NCBI GenBank assembly: GCA_018136815.1
Contig: CM030934.1
Span: forward strand, 5,665,318-5,729,317
Source of the DNA: Isochrysis galbana
Taxonomy: Eukaryota; Haptophyta; Isochrysidales; Isochrysidaceae
Length of the DNA: 64,000 bases
Direction of reading: 5' to 3'
Below, piece by piece: positions 41,508 through 51,845 of the stretch. The notes beneath the pieces are model-generated. The model did not search any database and was not told the DNA's origin. It worked only from the letters and a program-made list of their open reading frames with translations. Position 1 is the stretch's first letter, and every line of letters starts with the position of its first letter. The position numbers were made by a program, and so were the translations under genes.

Positions 41508-42269
41508 TGTCGCATTCGCGAATCGACACTCGTTAGGCTTCGCTCTTCTCTTCGTCGTTCGGTATTTATCGTTATAATTCTCTCGTTCTCGTTCTCGGTC
41601 AAAAGCTTCGCTTGGATGCATGGGATCGTGGGTTGTGGAGCGCCCTCTCTCTTTCTCTCGAAAGAGAAGGGAAGTTTCCCTACCTTTCTTCCTCCCAGGC
41701 GCCTCGCAGATAGGTTTAATTTGCTATCTCCCCTGCGGTTCTTTATCTGCTTCTGGGGGCAATCAGTTCTAATTTGCGACCTCTTCGTATCTCCCCCTTA
41801 GGCACATCGCACTCCTTTCGTCTTATTTGGTAGGTCTCTTGGAATCTTGTGCAGCAGGATTGCCCCTCGTTTCCGTTATGGTGCGATTCCCGTTCCAGAC
41901 AAGAACGCCGACAGATCGCCCTTTGATCGTCGTCCGTCGTTGTCTGATCGGAGTGTTTGGGTTTGATTTCAGTCGAGTTATGTGAGAAAGTCGTGGGGCG
42001 AGAGTCGGGGTGTTTTCCTGGGTGTCGTTGTCCGTCGTCCTGTCGTCAGTCGTCATCCGTCGTCGCTCTCGCTCTCGTCGCTCTCGCTCTCGTAACACTC
42101 AGACCTTACAATCCCTCCTCGCCTCGCCAGCCCCTGCCACCACAGCCCTCCTCACACTCACCCTCGCCTCTCGCCGCTCGCTCAATGTCGCTTTCGCCGC
42201 CGTCCTCGCCCTCGCTCAAGCCCGCCTGCCCGCCTTCCTCTGCTGACGGGCTTCAGCCCGTCAGCACCT
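41508..42269 (+). repeat. Left LTR, 3' truncated
   Basis: Aligned without gaps to 46978-47739. Its first 22 bases nearly form a palindrome (TGTCGCATTCGCGAATCGAC). Confidence 0.95.
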
Positions 42270-42298
42270 GACCTGTAACTCTTCCTGCGTACTCGCCG

Positions 42299-45200
42299 GT
42301 GGCGTCAGCTCACATCGAGTACAAGTTGCACGAGGCGCGGTCGACAGCCGCCGGTGATGGAGACGACCCCGAGTCCTCGCTCACCGAGGCACAGCGCGCG
42401 CTCCTCGACGCTATCACCATCGATCCCGATGAACAATTGTCGCCGTCCCAGAAGCAGCGCGTACGCTGCCTGCTGGCACGGCATGTCGACGCGTTCGCCC
42501 TCGACCCGAAGAACCCTCGGCACACGCATGTCATGGAGGTCGAGCTGCCTCTCCTGCCCGGTGCTACAGCCCACCGGCACGCTCCGTCCAAGATGGGCGA
42601 CGAGGGCCGCGCCATCGTCGACAAGCACGTCGCCGAGATGGAGGCGGCGGGCATCATCCGCAAGTCGAATTCGCCTTGGGCTTCGCGGGTTGTTCTCGTC
42701 GGTAAGAAAGATGGATCCGTTCGCTTCTGCGTCGACTATCGCGACACGAACTCGAAGCTTCGTATCTCGGACAGCCCTCTGCCGCTCACCGTCGAAGCTA
42801 TCGATCGTCTATCCCGAGGCCAAGGTTCTCGAGATTCTCTCTTTCTCTGCTTGCTCGATCTCGCCTCCGGCTTCTGGTGTCTGCCCATCAAGGAGGAGGA
42901 CAAACCCATCACGGCGTTCTGCACCCACCGCCAGAAGTACGAGTTCAATTACCTCCCGTTCGGCGTCCAATCCGGCCCTTCCTACATGTGTCGTCTCATG
43001 GACGCGGTGCTCCAAGGCCTCGCATGGGAAATTTGCATGCCGTACCTGGACGACATCGGGATTTGGTCGACAGGTACAGGCAGCACGCTCGAAGAACGCA
43101 TCGACGCCTCATTCGAGCAAATGCTTCACCGTCTCGATCTCGTCCTCGAGCGCCTCCGGTGGGCCGGTCTCTCATGTAAGGCCTCCAAGTGCATCTTGTG
43201 CGCTATCAAGGGCGAGTACCTCGGGCACGTCGTTTCTCGTCGTGGTCTCGAGATGGACCCCAAGAAAGTCGAGGCGGTACGCTCGATCGATCCGCGTCAC
43301 ATCAACTCGCTCGAAAAAGTCCGCTCGTTTCTCGGTCTTTGCTCGTACTACCGTCGGTTCATCAAGGGCTTCGCGCACGTCGCGGCCCCTCTCACCGACC
43401 TTACTCGTACGGGCGTCGATGTGGCTACCGTCTCTCAGTCACCTGAGTGTCAGACAGCGATCCGTCGCCTCATCGAGCTCATCACGTCTGCTCCAGTGTT
43501 GGCGGCGCCTCGTCACGACAAAGAGTTCATCGTCAAAACGGACGCGGCCAGTACCCTGGGTATCGGCGGAGTCCTGTCGCAAATTGACGACCACGGGCAT
43601 GAGCATGTCGTCGCGTACTACGGTCGCCGCCTCACCGCCGCGGAGCGTCACTGGACCACCACCGAGGTGGAGCTTCTCGCCGCCTTGGAAAGCATTCGCA
43701 CTTGGCGACCGTACCTTTGGGGCCGACACTTTCGCCTCGTCATCGATCACCAAGCGCTCCGTTGGTTGCACACCATGAAGGACACCGTCCAGGGTGGGCC
43801 GGCGTCGCGCTTGATGCGATGGGCGCTCAAGTTGTCCGAGTACCGTTTTACCGTCGAGCACAAACCTGGCGCGAACCACAAAGACGCTGATGGAGTGTCG
43901 CGCTTGGTGGCGGCAGACGACGAGACGTCGGAGACGTCCGCTCCTAAGCAGGGGGGTGGGCAGCTACTAGCCGCCGTCGTCCCTAACTCTCGCTCCACCA
44001 CGGCATCGGATGGTCAGCCGCCAGCCGTCGCCGCCTCTCGTTCTCGTACCACAACGGCATCCAGTCTGCAAGCCGACGAACGGTCGTCCAGGTTGTCCTC
44101 TACGACCAGGGATTCTATCAACCTCTCCTACCTCGACGTCGGTACACCCAACGCCGAGGCGCTCAAAGAGGCACAGGCCGAGGACCCCGACTGCCACGAC
44201 CTCATTCGCTTCCTCTCCTCGTCTCCTCACAACCCCGATCTCGATCACCGTCGCTTGCGCTGGCTCAGCCGCGAATCTTCGCGATGCCTGTTGCGATCTG
44301 GACTACTCTACCGACGAGTACCGACGAGAGACGGCGAGAAGCTCTGCCTCTACGTGCCGAAGACGATGCGCCGCGCCTACCTCGAAGCCTTTCACGACCA
44401 CCTGTGCCACCTCGGCGACAACCGAATGGCGCGCCTTCTACGAGACCGATATTTTTGGCCTGGGATGAACGCAGACGTCTGTGAGCACGTTCGCCAATGC
44501 CATGAATGCACTTTAGCTAAGCCTCCCTTCCGCCACCTCGCAGACCCAAAGGGACCGCAGGTCGGCGCCTATCCGTTCGACATCGTCTTCTGCGACGTCG
44601 TCTCGATGGCTCCCACGCACGACTTCATCAAGGGCTCTCGAGGCTTCGACAAGCTCCTCGTCTTCGTAGACTCGCTCACTCGTTGGATCGAGGCGGCCCC
44701 TCACAACGGCGACCCCTCGAGTGCCGACGCTCTTCACGCCTTCATGTCGTACGTCGTTTCTCGGCACGGAGTACCAAGGCAACTTCGCTCGGACTCCGGC
44801 AGCAATCTCGCTAGTCAACTCACCTCGATCATCCTCGAGCGCACCGGCACCGACTTGCGGCCGAGCACACCTCATCATCACGAGAGCGTGGGCCTGGTCG
44901 AACGAGCTCAGCAAACATTGATCAACATGGCTCGCGCTACTGATGAAGGCGGCGGTCATTGGGTCGATCATCTCCCGTTCTTTCTAATGAGCATGCGCGC
45001 TTCAGCCAATCGCATTACCCGCATGTCGCCTGCTGCCTTGCTCTATGGCCGTGAGCATCGCCTGCCTGCACAGCTTTCTGATCCACCTGACACTGGCCCA
45101 CCTCCCGAGTTACCTCAGGAAATTCGCTCGTACGCTTGGAAAATGCATTGTCGTTTGAAGGCGGCGTGGGCCGCGGCTTATGATGCAACTTTAGAGTCTC

Positions 45201-46087
45201 AAGCCGACGCACTCGCTGACACACTACGCACTCACTCTCCCCCTATCCAATTTGCTCCAGGTGATAGGGTGGTTCGCAAAATTCCAGGACACCGCAACAA
45301 GCTCCTCTACCACTACAGCGGACCATACCGCATTGCTGAGGCGCTTGGCGCTGGCCGCTACCGACTACGCGACCAAGAAAATCGCCTCCTCTCCGAGGAG
45401 GTGCATGTGACTAACCTCCGTCCCTACTATACCCTCACAGATGAAGACCCCGTCCAAAGAGATGAGTATCTGGTTGATTCCCTCCTTGACCGCAAGGGTC
45501 GAGGCGATTCAAGGCAGTATCTCGTCAAATGGCGTGGCTACGCGAAAGCTGCGGCCACATGGGAGCCGCTAGCCGAATTGCTTCGCCGCTGCGAGTCGCT
45601 CGTCACTGCCTATGATGATGCTCACCCCTTCCCGCCTCTTCGTAAGCCTCAGATGAGAAAGCGGGCTGCAGAATCACAATCTCAGACCGTCTCAACTCCA
45701 CCGACGTCGCACGCGATCGAAGCTCCCGTGGGATCCGAGACCACCGGCTCGGATCATCAGGCCCCGCGCCGCTCGCCTCGTCTCGCACCGTCCTCGCACA
45801 GTGGCCCCATTGCTCATGTCTCCCATTTGCCCGTCTCAGCCCGCCCGTCTGTTGCCAACCCTGCAGGTCCAATGATGCGGCCGCAGCACGCGGTCTTCGT
45901 CCTCGGGCAGTGGTGGTACTCGTCGGGATCGTCGCGCGGTTCCCCGTGGTTTGGCTCCCACGCATTTGTGCACGATGCCCTTGCCTCGCCTACCTTCGTT
46001 CGCTGTCGCTCCGAGGCTCTCGCACGCCTGTCGCCATCGGATCGCACCCTCGTCTCTCTCCTCGATACACCCTCTGCGTTCTTCTGA
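42299..46087 (+). CDS. Gypsy pol: RT, RNase H, integrase, chromodomain
   Basis: A 1262-codon frame, with no ATG at its 5' end because the deletion removed gag and protease. Reverse transcriptase covers about 100-300, with the active site MPYLDDI near 247. RNase H lies at about 405-530 (IVKTDAAS, then EVELLAALESIRTW and DHQALRWL). The integrase zinc domain is at about 698-737 (H-x4-H type, CHEC). The catalytic core has FCDVVS near 763, LRSDSGSN near 832 and VERAQQ near 867, and the last two residues are exactly 35 apart (D35E). A chromodomain follows at about 1056-1096 (YLVKWRGY, TWEP), which in this group directs integration to modified chromatin. The chromodomain tail is about 165 residues, with a Pro/Ser-rich region. 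All catalytic residues I can check are intact, so the enzyme part could still be made if expressed. Confidence 0.95.
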   Translation: MASAHIEYKLHEARSTAAGDGDDPESSLTEAQRALLDAITIDPDEQLSPSQKQRVRCLLARHVDAFALDPKNPRHTHVMEVELPLLPGATAHRHAPSKMGDEGRAIVDKHVAEMEAAGIIRKSNSPWASRVVLVGKKDGSVRFCVDYRDTNSKLRISDSPLPLTVEAIDRLSRGQGSRDSLFLCLLDLASGFWCLPIKEEDKPITAFCTHRQKYEFNYLPFGVQSGPSYMCRLMDAVLQGLAWEICMPYLDDIGIWSTGTGSTLEERIDASFEQMLHRLDLVLERLRWAGLSCKASKCILCAIKGEYLGHVVSRRGLEMDPKKVEAVRSIDPRHINSLEKVRSFLGLCSYYRRFIKGFAHVAAPLTDLTRTGVDVATVSQSPECQTAIRRLIELITSAPVLAAPRHDKEFIVKTDAASTLGIGGVLSQIDDHGHEHVVAYYGRRLTAAERHWTTTEVELLAALESIRTWRPYLWGRHFRLVIDHQALRWLHTMKDTVQGGPASRLMRWALKLSEYRFTVEHKPGANHKDADGVSRLVAADDETSETSAPKQGGGQLLAAVVPNSRSTTASDGQPPAVAASRSRTTTASSLQADERSSRLSSTTRDSINLSYLDVGTPNAEALKEAQAEDPDCHDLIRFLSSSPHNPDLDHRRLRWLSRESSRCLLRSGLLYRRVPTRDGEKLCLYVPKTMRRAYLEAFHDHLCHLGDNRMARLLRDRYFWPGMNADVCEHVRQCHECTLAKPPFRHLADPKGPQVGAYPFDIVFCDVVSMAPTHDFIKGSRGFDKLLVFVDSLTRWIEAAPHNGDPSSADALHAFMSYVVSRHGVPRQLRSDSGSNLASQLTSIILERTGTDLRPSTPHHHESVGLVERAQQTLINMARATDEGGGHWVDHLPFFLMSMRASANRITRMSPAALLYGREHRLPAQLSDPPDTGPPPELPQEIRSYAWKMHCRLKAAWAAAYDATLESQADALADTLRTHSPPIQFAPGDRVVRKIPGHRNKLLYHYSGPYRIAEALGAGRYRLRDQENRLLSEEVHVTNLRPYYTLTDEDPVQRDEYLVDSLLDRKGRGDSRQYLVKWRGYAKAAATWEPLAELLRRCESLVTAYDDAHPFPPLRKPQMRKRAAESQSQTVSTPPTSHAIEAPVGSETTGSDHQAPRRSPRLAPSSHSGPIAHVSHLPVSARPSVANPAGPMMRPQHAVFVLGQWWYSSGSSRGSPWFGSHAFVHDALASPTFVRCRSEALARLSPSDRTLVSLLDTPSAFF

Positions 46088-46629
46088 CAGTCGCGACTGT
46101 CACGCCCCTTCAGATATCTCTCAACGCCGTCGTTTACGTTTGATCGCGGTACGGGAACGTACGGGAATTCTTTTCCAGTTCCCCCCCGCGGTCGCCGAAT
46201 TTTCCCCCCGCGGCCGCCGAATAGTTCCCCCCGCGGGAAGAGAGGTATGGCTCGCCCCCCCTTTCGACCACGGAGGATGGATCTCCCTCCCCTTTCGCTG
46301 CGCTCTGTCAGGAGACCCCCGAACCTTGTCGTTTAGCTCGCGCGTGACGTGCCGAGCCCGTCGTGATATCTCGCCGCCTTTCGCCGTTGGCTGTTCGACT
46401 ACTCATATATCGAAGAACAGGAGACGCCGCGTTGTAACTTGGGTGCCGCCACACCGCCCAAACATCCAGGTAAAACTCTCGTAAAAGAGAGAAGGGGATG
46501 GGTTGCAGCGTTGAGTCCTGCGGTCTGCCGCGCCGGCCGCCGATTCTACACCTCATCGTCCGGACGGGTGTGGTACCCCTTGTCTCCTCGGTCGTCGTGC
46601 ACTATTCTTATAGTTCGTCGTTCGTCGTT

Positions 46630-46780
46630 CGTCGTTCGTTCTTCGATTCTCGATTCTCGATTCTCGTCGTTCCGCGTTCTTCGTTTCTCGTTCTTCGATT
46701 CTCGATTCTCGTCGTTCCGCGTTCTTCGTTTCTCGCTCTCGATTCTCGATTCTTGTCGTTCCGCGTTCTCATCGGTCCTC
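46630..46780 (+). repeat. Tandem repeat in the gypsy 3' region, about 50-bp unit
   Basis: TTCGATTCTCGATTCTCGTC followed by GTTCCGCGTTCTTCGTTTCT occurs about three times. The region 46088-46970 is otherwise noncoding. Confidence 0.85.
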
Positions 46781-46970
46781 GATTGTTCGTTGTTCGTAAT
46801 TCGTAACTTCTCGATTTATTGTTTCATTCGCTCTTCGGATTTATTCGCTCTTCGCTCTTGGCTCATTCGGTCTCGTTCATGATTGCTCTTCTGCCTTTCT
46901 CGTGGCTTGCTTGGAGCTCTCCGATGTCCGTTAGGTTCTCTTCTTTCCTCGCGGGACGCTCGATCCTAGC

Positions 46971-46977
46971 AGGGGGG
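46971..46977 (+). promoter_or_regulatory. Polypurine tract, plus-strand primer site
   Basis: AGGGGGG lies immediately before the right LTR; this is the usual position and form in LTR retrotransposons. Confidence 0.8.
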
Positions 46978-47825
46978 TGTCGCATTCGCGAATCGACACT
47001 CGTTAGGCTTCGCTCTTCTCTTCGTCGTTCGGTATTTATCGTTATAATTCTCTCGTTATCGTTCTCGGTCAAAAGCTTCGCTTGGATGCATGGGATCGTG
47101 GGTTGTGGAGCGCCCTCTCTCTTTCTCTCGAAAGAGAAGGGAAGTTTCCCTACCTTTCTTCCTCCCAGACGCCTCGCAGATAGGTTTAATTTGCTATCTC
47201 CCCTGCGGTTCTTTATCTGCTTCTGGGGGCAATCAGGTTTAATTTGCGACCTCTTCGTATCTCCCCCTTAGGCACATCGCACTCCTTTCGTCTTATTTGG
47301 TAGGTCTCTTGGAATCTTGTGCAGCAGGATTGCCCCTCGTTTCCGTTATGGTGCGATTCCCGTTCCAGACAAGAACGCCGACAGATCGCCCTTTGATCGT
47401 CGTCCGTCGTTGTCTGATCGGAGTGTTTGGGTTTGATTTCAGTCGAGTTATGTGAGAAAGTCGTGGGGCGAGAGTCGGGGTGTTTTCCTGGGTGTCGTTG
47501 TCCGTCGTCCTGTCGTCAGTCGTCATCCGTCGTCGCTCTCGCTCTCGTCGCTCTCGCTCTCGTAACACTCAGACCTTACAATCCCTCCTCGCCTCGCCAG
47601 CCCCTGCCACCACAGCCCTCCTCACACTCACCCTCGCCTCTCGCCGCTCGCTCAATGTCGCTTTCGCCGCCGTCCTCGCCCTCGCTCAAGCCCGCCTGCC
47701 CGCCTTCCTCTGCTGACAGGCTTCAGCCCGTCAGCACCTCCGAACTCGTCTCCTCCGCCGCGCCTGCCGCCGGCATGGCCCCTTCCTCATTGCCCTCAGG
47801 CCCTAAGGGCCATCCCAATTCGTCA
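46978..47825 (+). repeat. Right LTR, complete, 848 bp
   Basis: TG at the start, CA at the end, followed by the TCCAG duplication (47826-47830). Confidence 0.95.
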
Positions 47826-47830
47826 TCCAG
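47826..47830. repeat. Target-site duplication, right copy (gypsy)
   Basis: TCCAG, identical to 41503-41507. Confidence 0.85.
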
Positions 47831-48356
47831 TTGCGTGCCTTTTCAAGCAGCAAGGTAAGCTGGCAGTTTTGCGTTCAAGTCGTCGTTGAATCGAGGGATG
47901 CTCGCAAAGGGAGGCAAAGCAGCAAGCTATTGCACCCACACATGGTTCACCTTACCATAAGCAAACGCTGGGTTGAATGCACGAAGGGCGCCCATGATGC
48001 GATGCTGCTCTTTGCAGCAGTAAGGGGTTGCACATCGGTCATTTAATCGATCCTCCAGATAATTGAAAGCACCCTTCTCGCGACGAACCACCTCAGCCCA
48101 TTGTGGCAGCTGACACACATCAATGGCCCTACGAATTTCGTTCTCATCTGTGATGTGAAGACTGCAACGATACGCGAAAGAAAGCCTCAAGTGGTAAACC
48201 CAACGAGGCCAAATATGAGGGGCTCCGAATGGGCTCCTATCGCAGGAAATCCCCCCCGGAAGACTTCAAACGATTTAAATGGCTGAAATCCAAAGAATAC
48301 GCCACCATACCAAGGGTACCCCTTGGGGACCAGAAGGCAATCAATACCTTTTGGAC

Positions 48357-48605
48357 TGCAGGCTATTCCGCTATTTTCCGCTCTACCGTTATAACCGCGA
48401 TGGTAAATCATCAATCTTCGTTCTCATGTCTATCTATACGTCTACGACGTCTCCACGCTTCTATCAATCACTACACTTCATTCAATGTTGGTCTACCATT
48501 ATATCCACGTGGCCAAGCAGCTTCTACAGCGCCTACGGACGCGTGGGTTGCCAAGGATGGAGTCTCAGGAGCCTTACCCGGATCTTGGGAACAGTCCATC
48601 TCCAC
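48357..48605 (+). mobile_element. Internally deleted copy of the 33368-34385 element
   Basis: CTGCAGGCTATT starts the match. The LTR part runs to CAGCTTCTACAG at 48530, then jumps to CGCCTACGGACGCGTGGG (equal to 34311 onward), skipping about 750 bp, and ends at CAGTCCATCTCCACA, the same last base as 34385. Confidence 0.85.
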
Positions 48606-49350
48606 ATACCACCGGGTGGTGGTCCGACGCCGCTAGGCCCGTGAAAAGTTTAAGATCTATGTATGCCTTGTGCCATCTCCACGTGGAGTAGTATTCCGCG
48701 GCGTATACTCGATCTATCCTTGTGTGGGTCTGGTGCCCGCACCTCGTGTATTGTTCTTTTAAGCCCGGATTAACTAGCAGTTGGACGTCCGTGAGCCCAT
48801 GCGAGGCGAGCGCCCTCGTGAGGGCTCTGCCTCCCGTATTTGCATAAGGGGTCGCCCCCGCGATGGGCCGGGTGTCTCTATGTATGTTTTCCACGCAATT
48901 GAAATCGCCCGCTATAATAGTGTGAGAAAGTATTCCCGATGTCTCATGAAGGACTTTGATGTCTTCTTTACGCTTATTTGGTTGAGCATTTAGATACACT
49001 GAGGCGAAAGATATTGTTTCATGCCCGATTTTTGCCTTTACTACTACCAGCCTTCCCGGGATAACTACCGACCAAGATTCTACTACTACGTCGCTTCTGT
49101 CTCTTCTAATGGCTACCGCCACTCCGCTCCCAGGGTCGCCCCTAGACGCGGGGGATTGAAACCAGTCCCAACCAAGGGACCGGGCCAAACCTTGCACCCT
49201 TAGGTGCCACCCATCGCTGTAATGGTGTAGTTCTTGCGCGTACAGAACATGGATCCCTCCTAGTCTCGCTTGCGCTAGAGTTGACGCTAATTTATGTTTC
49301 GCTCCGTTCAAATTGTATGTCGCAATCTTTAAGTCTCTACTATTCACCAT
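48574..49350 (-). CDS. LINE APE-type endonuclease, complete motif set
   Basis: A 258-codon frame starts at ATG 49348-49350 (MVNSRDLKIATYNLNGA). It has all main motifs of exonuclease-endonuclease-phosphatase nucleases: ATYNLNG, AQELHHYSDG, IIAGDFNCV, RIDRVY and LAASDHHPVV. The last about ten residues come from the adjoining gag fragment. The enzyme would nick target DNA for target-primed reverse transcription. Its ATG overlaps the stop of the upstream frame by 11 bases (ATGGTGAATAG), unlike the LINE at 11814 where these parts are fused. The reverse transcriptase that should follow is absent. Confidence 0.85.
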   Translation of the reverse strand: MVNSRDLKIATYNLNGAKHKLASTLAQARLGGIHVLYAQELHHYSDGWHLRVQGLARSLGWDWFQSPASRGDPGSGVAVAIRRDRSDVVVESWSVVIPGRLVVVKAKIGHETISFASVYLNAQPNKRKEDIKVLHETSGILSHTIIAGDFNCVENIHRDTRPIAGATPYANTGGRALTRALASHGLTDVQLLVNPGLKEQYTRCGHQTHTRIDRVYAAEYYSTWRWHKAYIDLKLFTGLAASDHHPVVCGDGLFPRSG

Positions 49351-50987
49351 GACGGTAAAGGCAACTAACTCCGTTCACGCAGTACCCTGGATAAGCCTTA
49401 TTAGGTTTGGGATTGCATTTGACCATACAAATTTGTTTGCCCGTGGTGGGATCCTTCACCCAACATCCGGGGATGTCGTGGCTGGAGGAGCATTGGACGG
49501 TTTGACGTCCTTTCATGCGGTTGTTTTTGCATTCGCCCGCCATGAATCGGCGGCATGGCGCCGCCGCTCCAAGGCCCATGAGGGCCCTGTAGTCCATGGC
49601 GTTACTTGCGTCCCTTTGGCGCTTTCGTTGCTCTGCTTTCGCCTTATCTTGTTCGCACGTGCATTGGCGAAAGCTAACTTGGTTTTTACGCAGAAATGAT
49701 ATAGCCCACGGCTTGTCGTATCCTTTGCAGCCTCCGGGGGCTCCATGGATGGCTAACTCCCCTTCAGGAGTCACACACCACTGATGATCGGACCGCATAG
49801 TCCAAGTTGAAATTTTCTCCGTCATCGAGAGTCACATGAAAGTTTCGAGGGAAACGGTGCCCTAAGGCCGACGTGTCCGTGTAAACATAAAAGTGCCAGA
49901 TTGGACGCTTGCCGGACTCAACTTTCGTGATTCCTTCGAGTGAGGTTTTGGCTCGCTGTTGGTTGCCCCTTAGCACGTGGAAACCCTCGCGCTCGAGCGA
50001 GTTAGCCAAATGCCTAGTCTTGGTCTTAAACGCCTTGATCGGATCAAAGATGCGAAAAACAATGTAGGTCGCCACCTCTTTTAGGGAGGACCGGATAGCG
50101 CTCGACTTACGAGGGGCCGAGTCGGTTAACGCGCCATAGGTGATTCCAAATTCGTGCGGGACTCCAGAGAGTGCTGTGTGAATTTTGTCTCCGTATGCGG
50201 CCTTGAATTGATCGTGTGCGTCCTCATCGACGTAGAAGATCCAAGGGCCTTTGCGGCCCTTGTCCATGCCATCTGGAGTTGCGTCTAGGCCTTCCAGCCT
50301 AGAGAGGAGGAATTTCATGAAGGTAGCGACATCCTCGCTCTTGATGTCCTTTTTGTCATCAGCTAGCTGAGCTAGCTGGATGAAAAAAGGCGTGTCTTCG
50401 GGCTCCTCTTCCTCATCAGGTGGAGGAGAAGCAAAGGGGGTGGTGTTGTGGAGAGTCGGCTTTGGATCCGATTGTGGATCCGCCCGCTTGCGCGATGGCT
50501 GCTGTGGTTGTTGGGCTTGTGGCTGCTGGGCTTGCTGGGCTGGATCCTTCCCTTTGTGTCCATGCGCAGCTTGCGCGTATGTCCTGGCTGCTTGAGTTGG
50601 TTGTTGGTTTGAGGGCGCAAAGGCCCCCAAAATGGATTGTTGTGTTGAGTGCCCGCCCCCGAGGGGTGCACTGATGGTAGGAGTGGCCGCCATGGGGGTG
50701 GCAGCAGAGCTGCCACCTCCCATGGGGAGTCCTTGAGTTGGTGGAGGAGCGGGGGGGTTGGGTGGCAGGGCATTGCCCTGGGTCTGGTTGTCACCAGGGA
50801 ACAGGACGCCGCCTGTTCCCTGGTTCTGTGGCAGCTTGGGAGGCGAGGGTGGTGCCGTCATGTCGACGTCGTTGTCAGGCGGCGCGGCGGCCTGTGGGCG
50901 CTTGGGCTCCGGCGGTTTGGGGCGGCCCCGTTGGGGCGTCGTGACGGCGGGGGGCTGGGAGGTGGGAGCGGTCGGCGCGCGCTCCAT
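48606..50987 (-). mobile_element. Second LINE, 5' half (ORF1, zinc fingers, endonuclease)
   Basis: It is read from ATG 50985-50987 (MERAPTAPTSQP) leftwards. It shares the MERA start, the low-complexity N-terminus, the central domain, the two CCCH fingers and the endonuclease with the LINE at 11814, but is clearly another subfamily. The reverse transcriptase and 3' end are missing; the element is cut at 48606 where the gag fragment 48357-48605 begins. Confidence 0.85.
49340..50987 (-). pseudogene. LINE ORF1 with CCCH fingers, frameshifted
   Basis: The first frame, 50987-49764, has a Pro/Gln-rich N-terminus and a central domain ending DYAVRSSVVCDS. The matching sequence then continues in another frame (49825-49340): ELAIHGAPGGCKGY, then CRRFMAGEC with later CSSSH, and C-x11-C-x5-C-x3-H ending CLYRH. 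A single shift near 49795 breaks the protein. The fingers probably bind RNA in the working element. Confidence 0.8.
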
Positions 50988-51080
50988 CGCTAAAACTATA
51001 ACAATAGTTTTCTTGGAGACGGATTCGGAGGCGGCAAGTGTACAAGGCCCCTTCCTTACCCGCAACAGTACGCCCTCCAC

Positions 51081-51845
51081 AACACCATACCTTTGATGGA
51101 GCCCCTAGTTGAAGTTTGTAGCCCTTCCATTCAACCCAAAGCGTGCGAGGAATCTCAGTTTTGGAACGGAGGTACTATTATTATTATCTCACGGCGTTGG
51201 TGTGCCATCGCGCATGCCTGCTACTGTTGCGGCGCATGATCGGACGTGCCAGAGAGCGTAAGAGTAAGAGTAGGCGTAGGCACGACACCCTTCACCCTCT
51301 TTCCTAACACATACTACCGATGGGGCACAGGTGGCTATTGCCATTGCACTCATCGATAGGACCGAGCAGAATTGGGAAGACGAAGACGAGCGAATGGGTT
51401 ACGAATGCGTCGAGAGCATGCATGAACCGCCTCTCGTTGGAAGCTCACAAAGCACTCAATCGCTCACACTGACACTGAATCGATCACCCAACGCATTTGA
51501 GAATTTAGGGCAATGCACCTACTCTGGGGAAGAGTCATGCATCGTGTTGCTCCAAGTGTACACTCTTCCGGTGCTCTCAGTGCACCCGAAGGAAAGCCTA
51601 TTGGAAAAACGCGAGGTTGATGGTAGGGACTATTCAAGCAACATATGAGAAAACAGTTAGACGCCTGGCCAAAGGATCCTGGCGCATGCCAACAGTGCAC
51701 GTACAATGCACGGTGGTCGAACAGGAGTCGACATCCTTGAATTGTGAGAACTAAAGTGTTCATAGAACTTTAGGACTCTTGCGATGTGTATTCAGTAGAA
51801 ATCTCTGTTGCTCTTGTCACCGGTCAAAGCTCTGCGGCTCTCATC
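51081..51845. other. Intergenic, no gene supported
   Basis: Unique, less GC-rich sequence. A plus-strand open stretch 51331-51648 lacks an ATG at its start and any recognised motif. Confidence 0.45.

Larger units (their letters stand above)
41508..47825 (+). mobile_element. Ty3/gypsy chromovirus, 6.3 kb, gag and protease deleted
   Basis: The LTRs start TGTCGCATTCGCG, and the right one ends AATTCGTCA; TCCAG flanks both sides. The right LTR (46978-47825) is 848 bp. The left LTR (41508-42269) matches it for 762 bp with about five mismatches by eye and then breaks directly into the pol region, so the last 86 bp of the left LTR, the primer-binding site, gag and protease are missing. A polypurine tract AGGGGGG (46971-46977) precedes the right LTR. 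The near-identity of the LTRs implies a recent insertion. Confidence 0.95.
41244..48300 (-). pseudogene. hAT transposase gene split by a gypsy insertion
   Basis: The 3' part, 41507-41244, encodes VLAWWSSNCNKFPTWALA, then SLTPNSASCERVFSLL and ADQVEASVLLRYNRNKR, the hAT dimerisation domain. The upstream part is at about 48300-47956 (HIWPRWVYHLRLSFAYRC, then a charged helical region to NPAFAYG). Between them, 47955-47839 is a 117-bp intron (GTAAGG to AAAAG), and 47838-47826 continues the last exon up to the gypsy insertion. Removing intron, gypsy element and one TSD copy keeps the frame, so the gene was intact in this part when the gypsy element landed. Its 5' end is lost toward 48357, where another repeat begins. 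Terminal inverted repeats were not found. Confidence 0.8.

Noticed and set aside
42354..43778. Plus-strand frame of 474 codons inside the gypsy pol gene
   Set aside because: It is an Arg/Ser-rich shadow of the pol frame, which has all catalytic motifs.
51331..51648. Plus-strand open stretch AIAIALIDRTEQNWED
   Set aside because: There is no ATG at the start, no recognised motif and no splice partner; it remained too weak to list as a gene.
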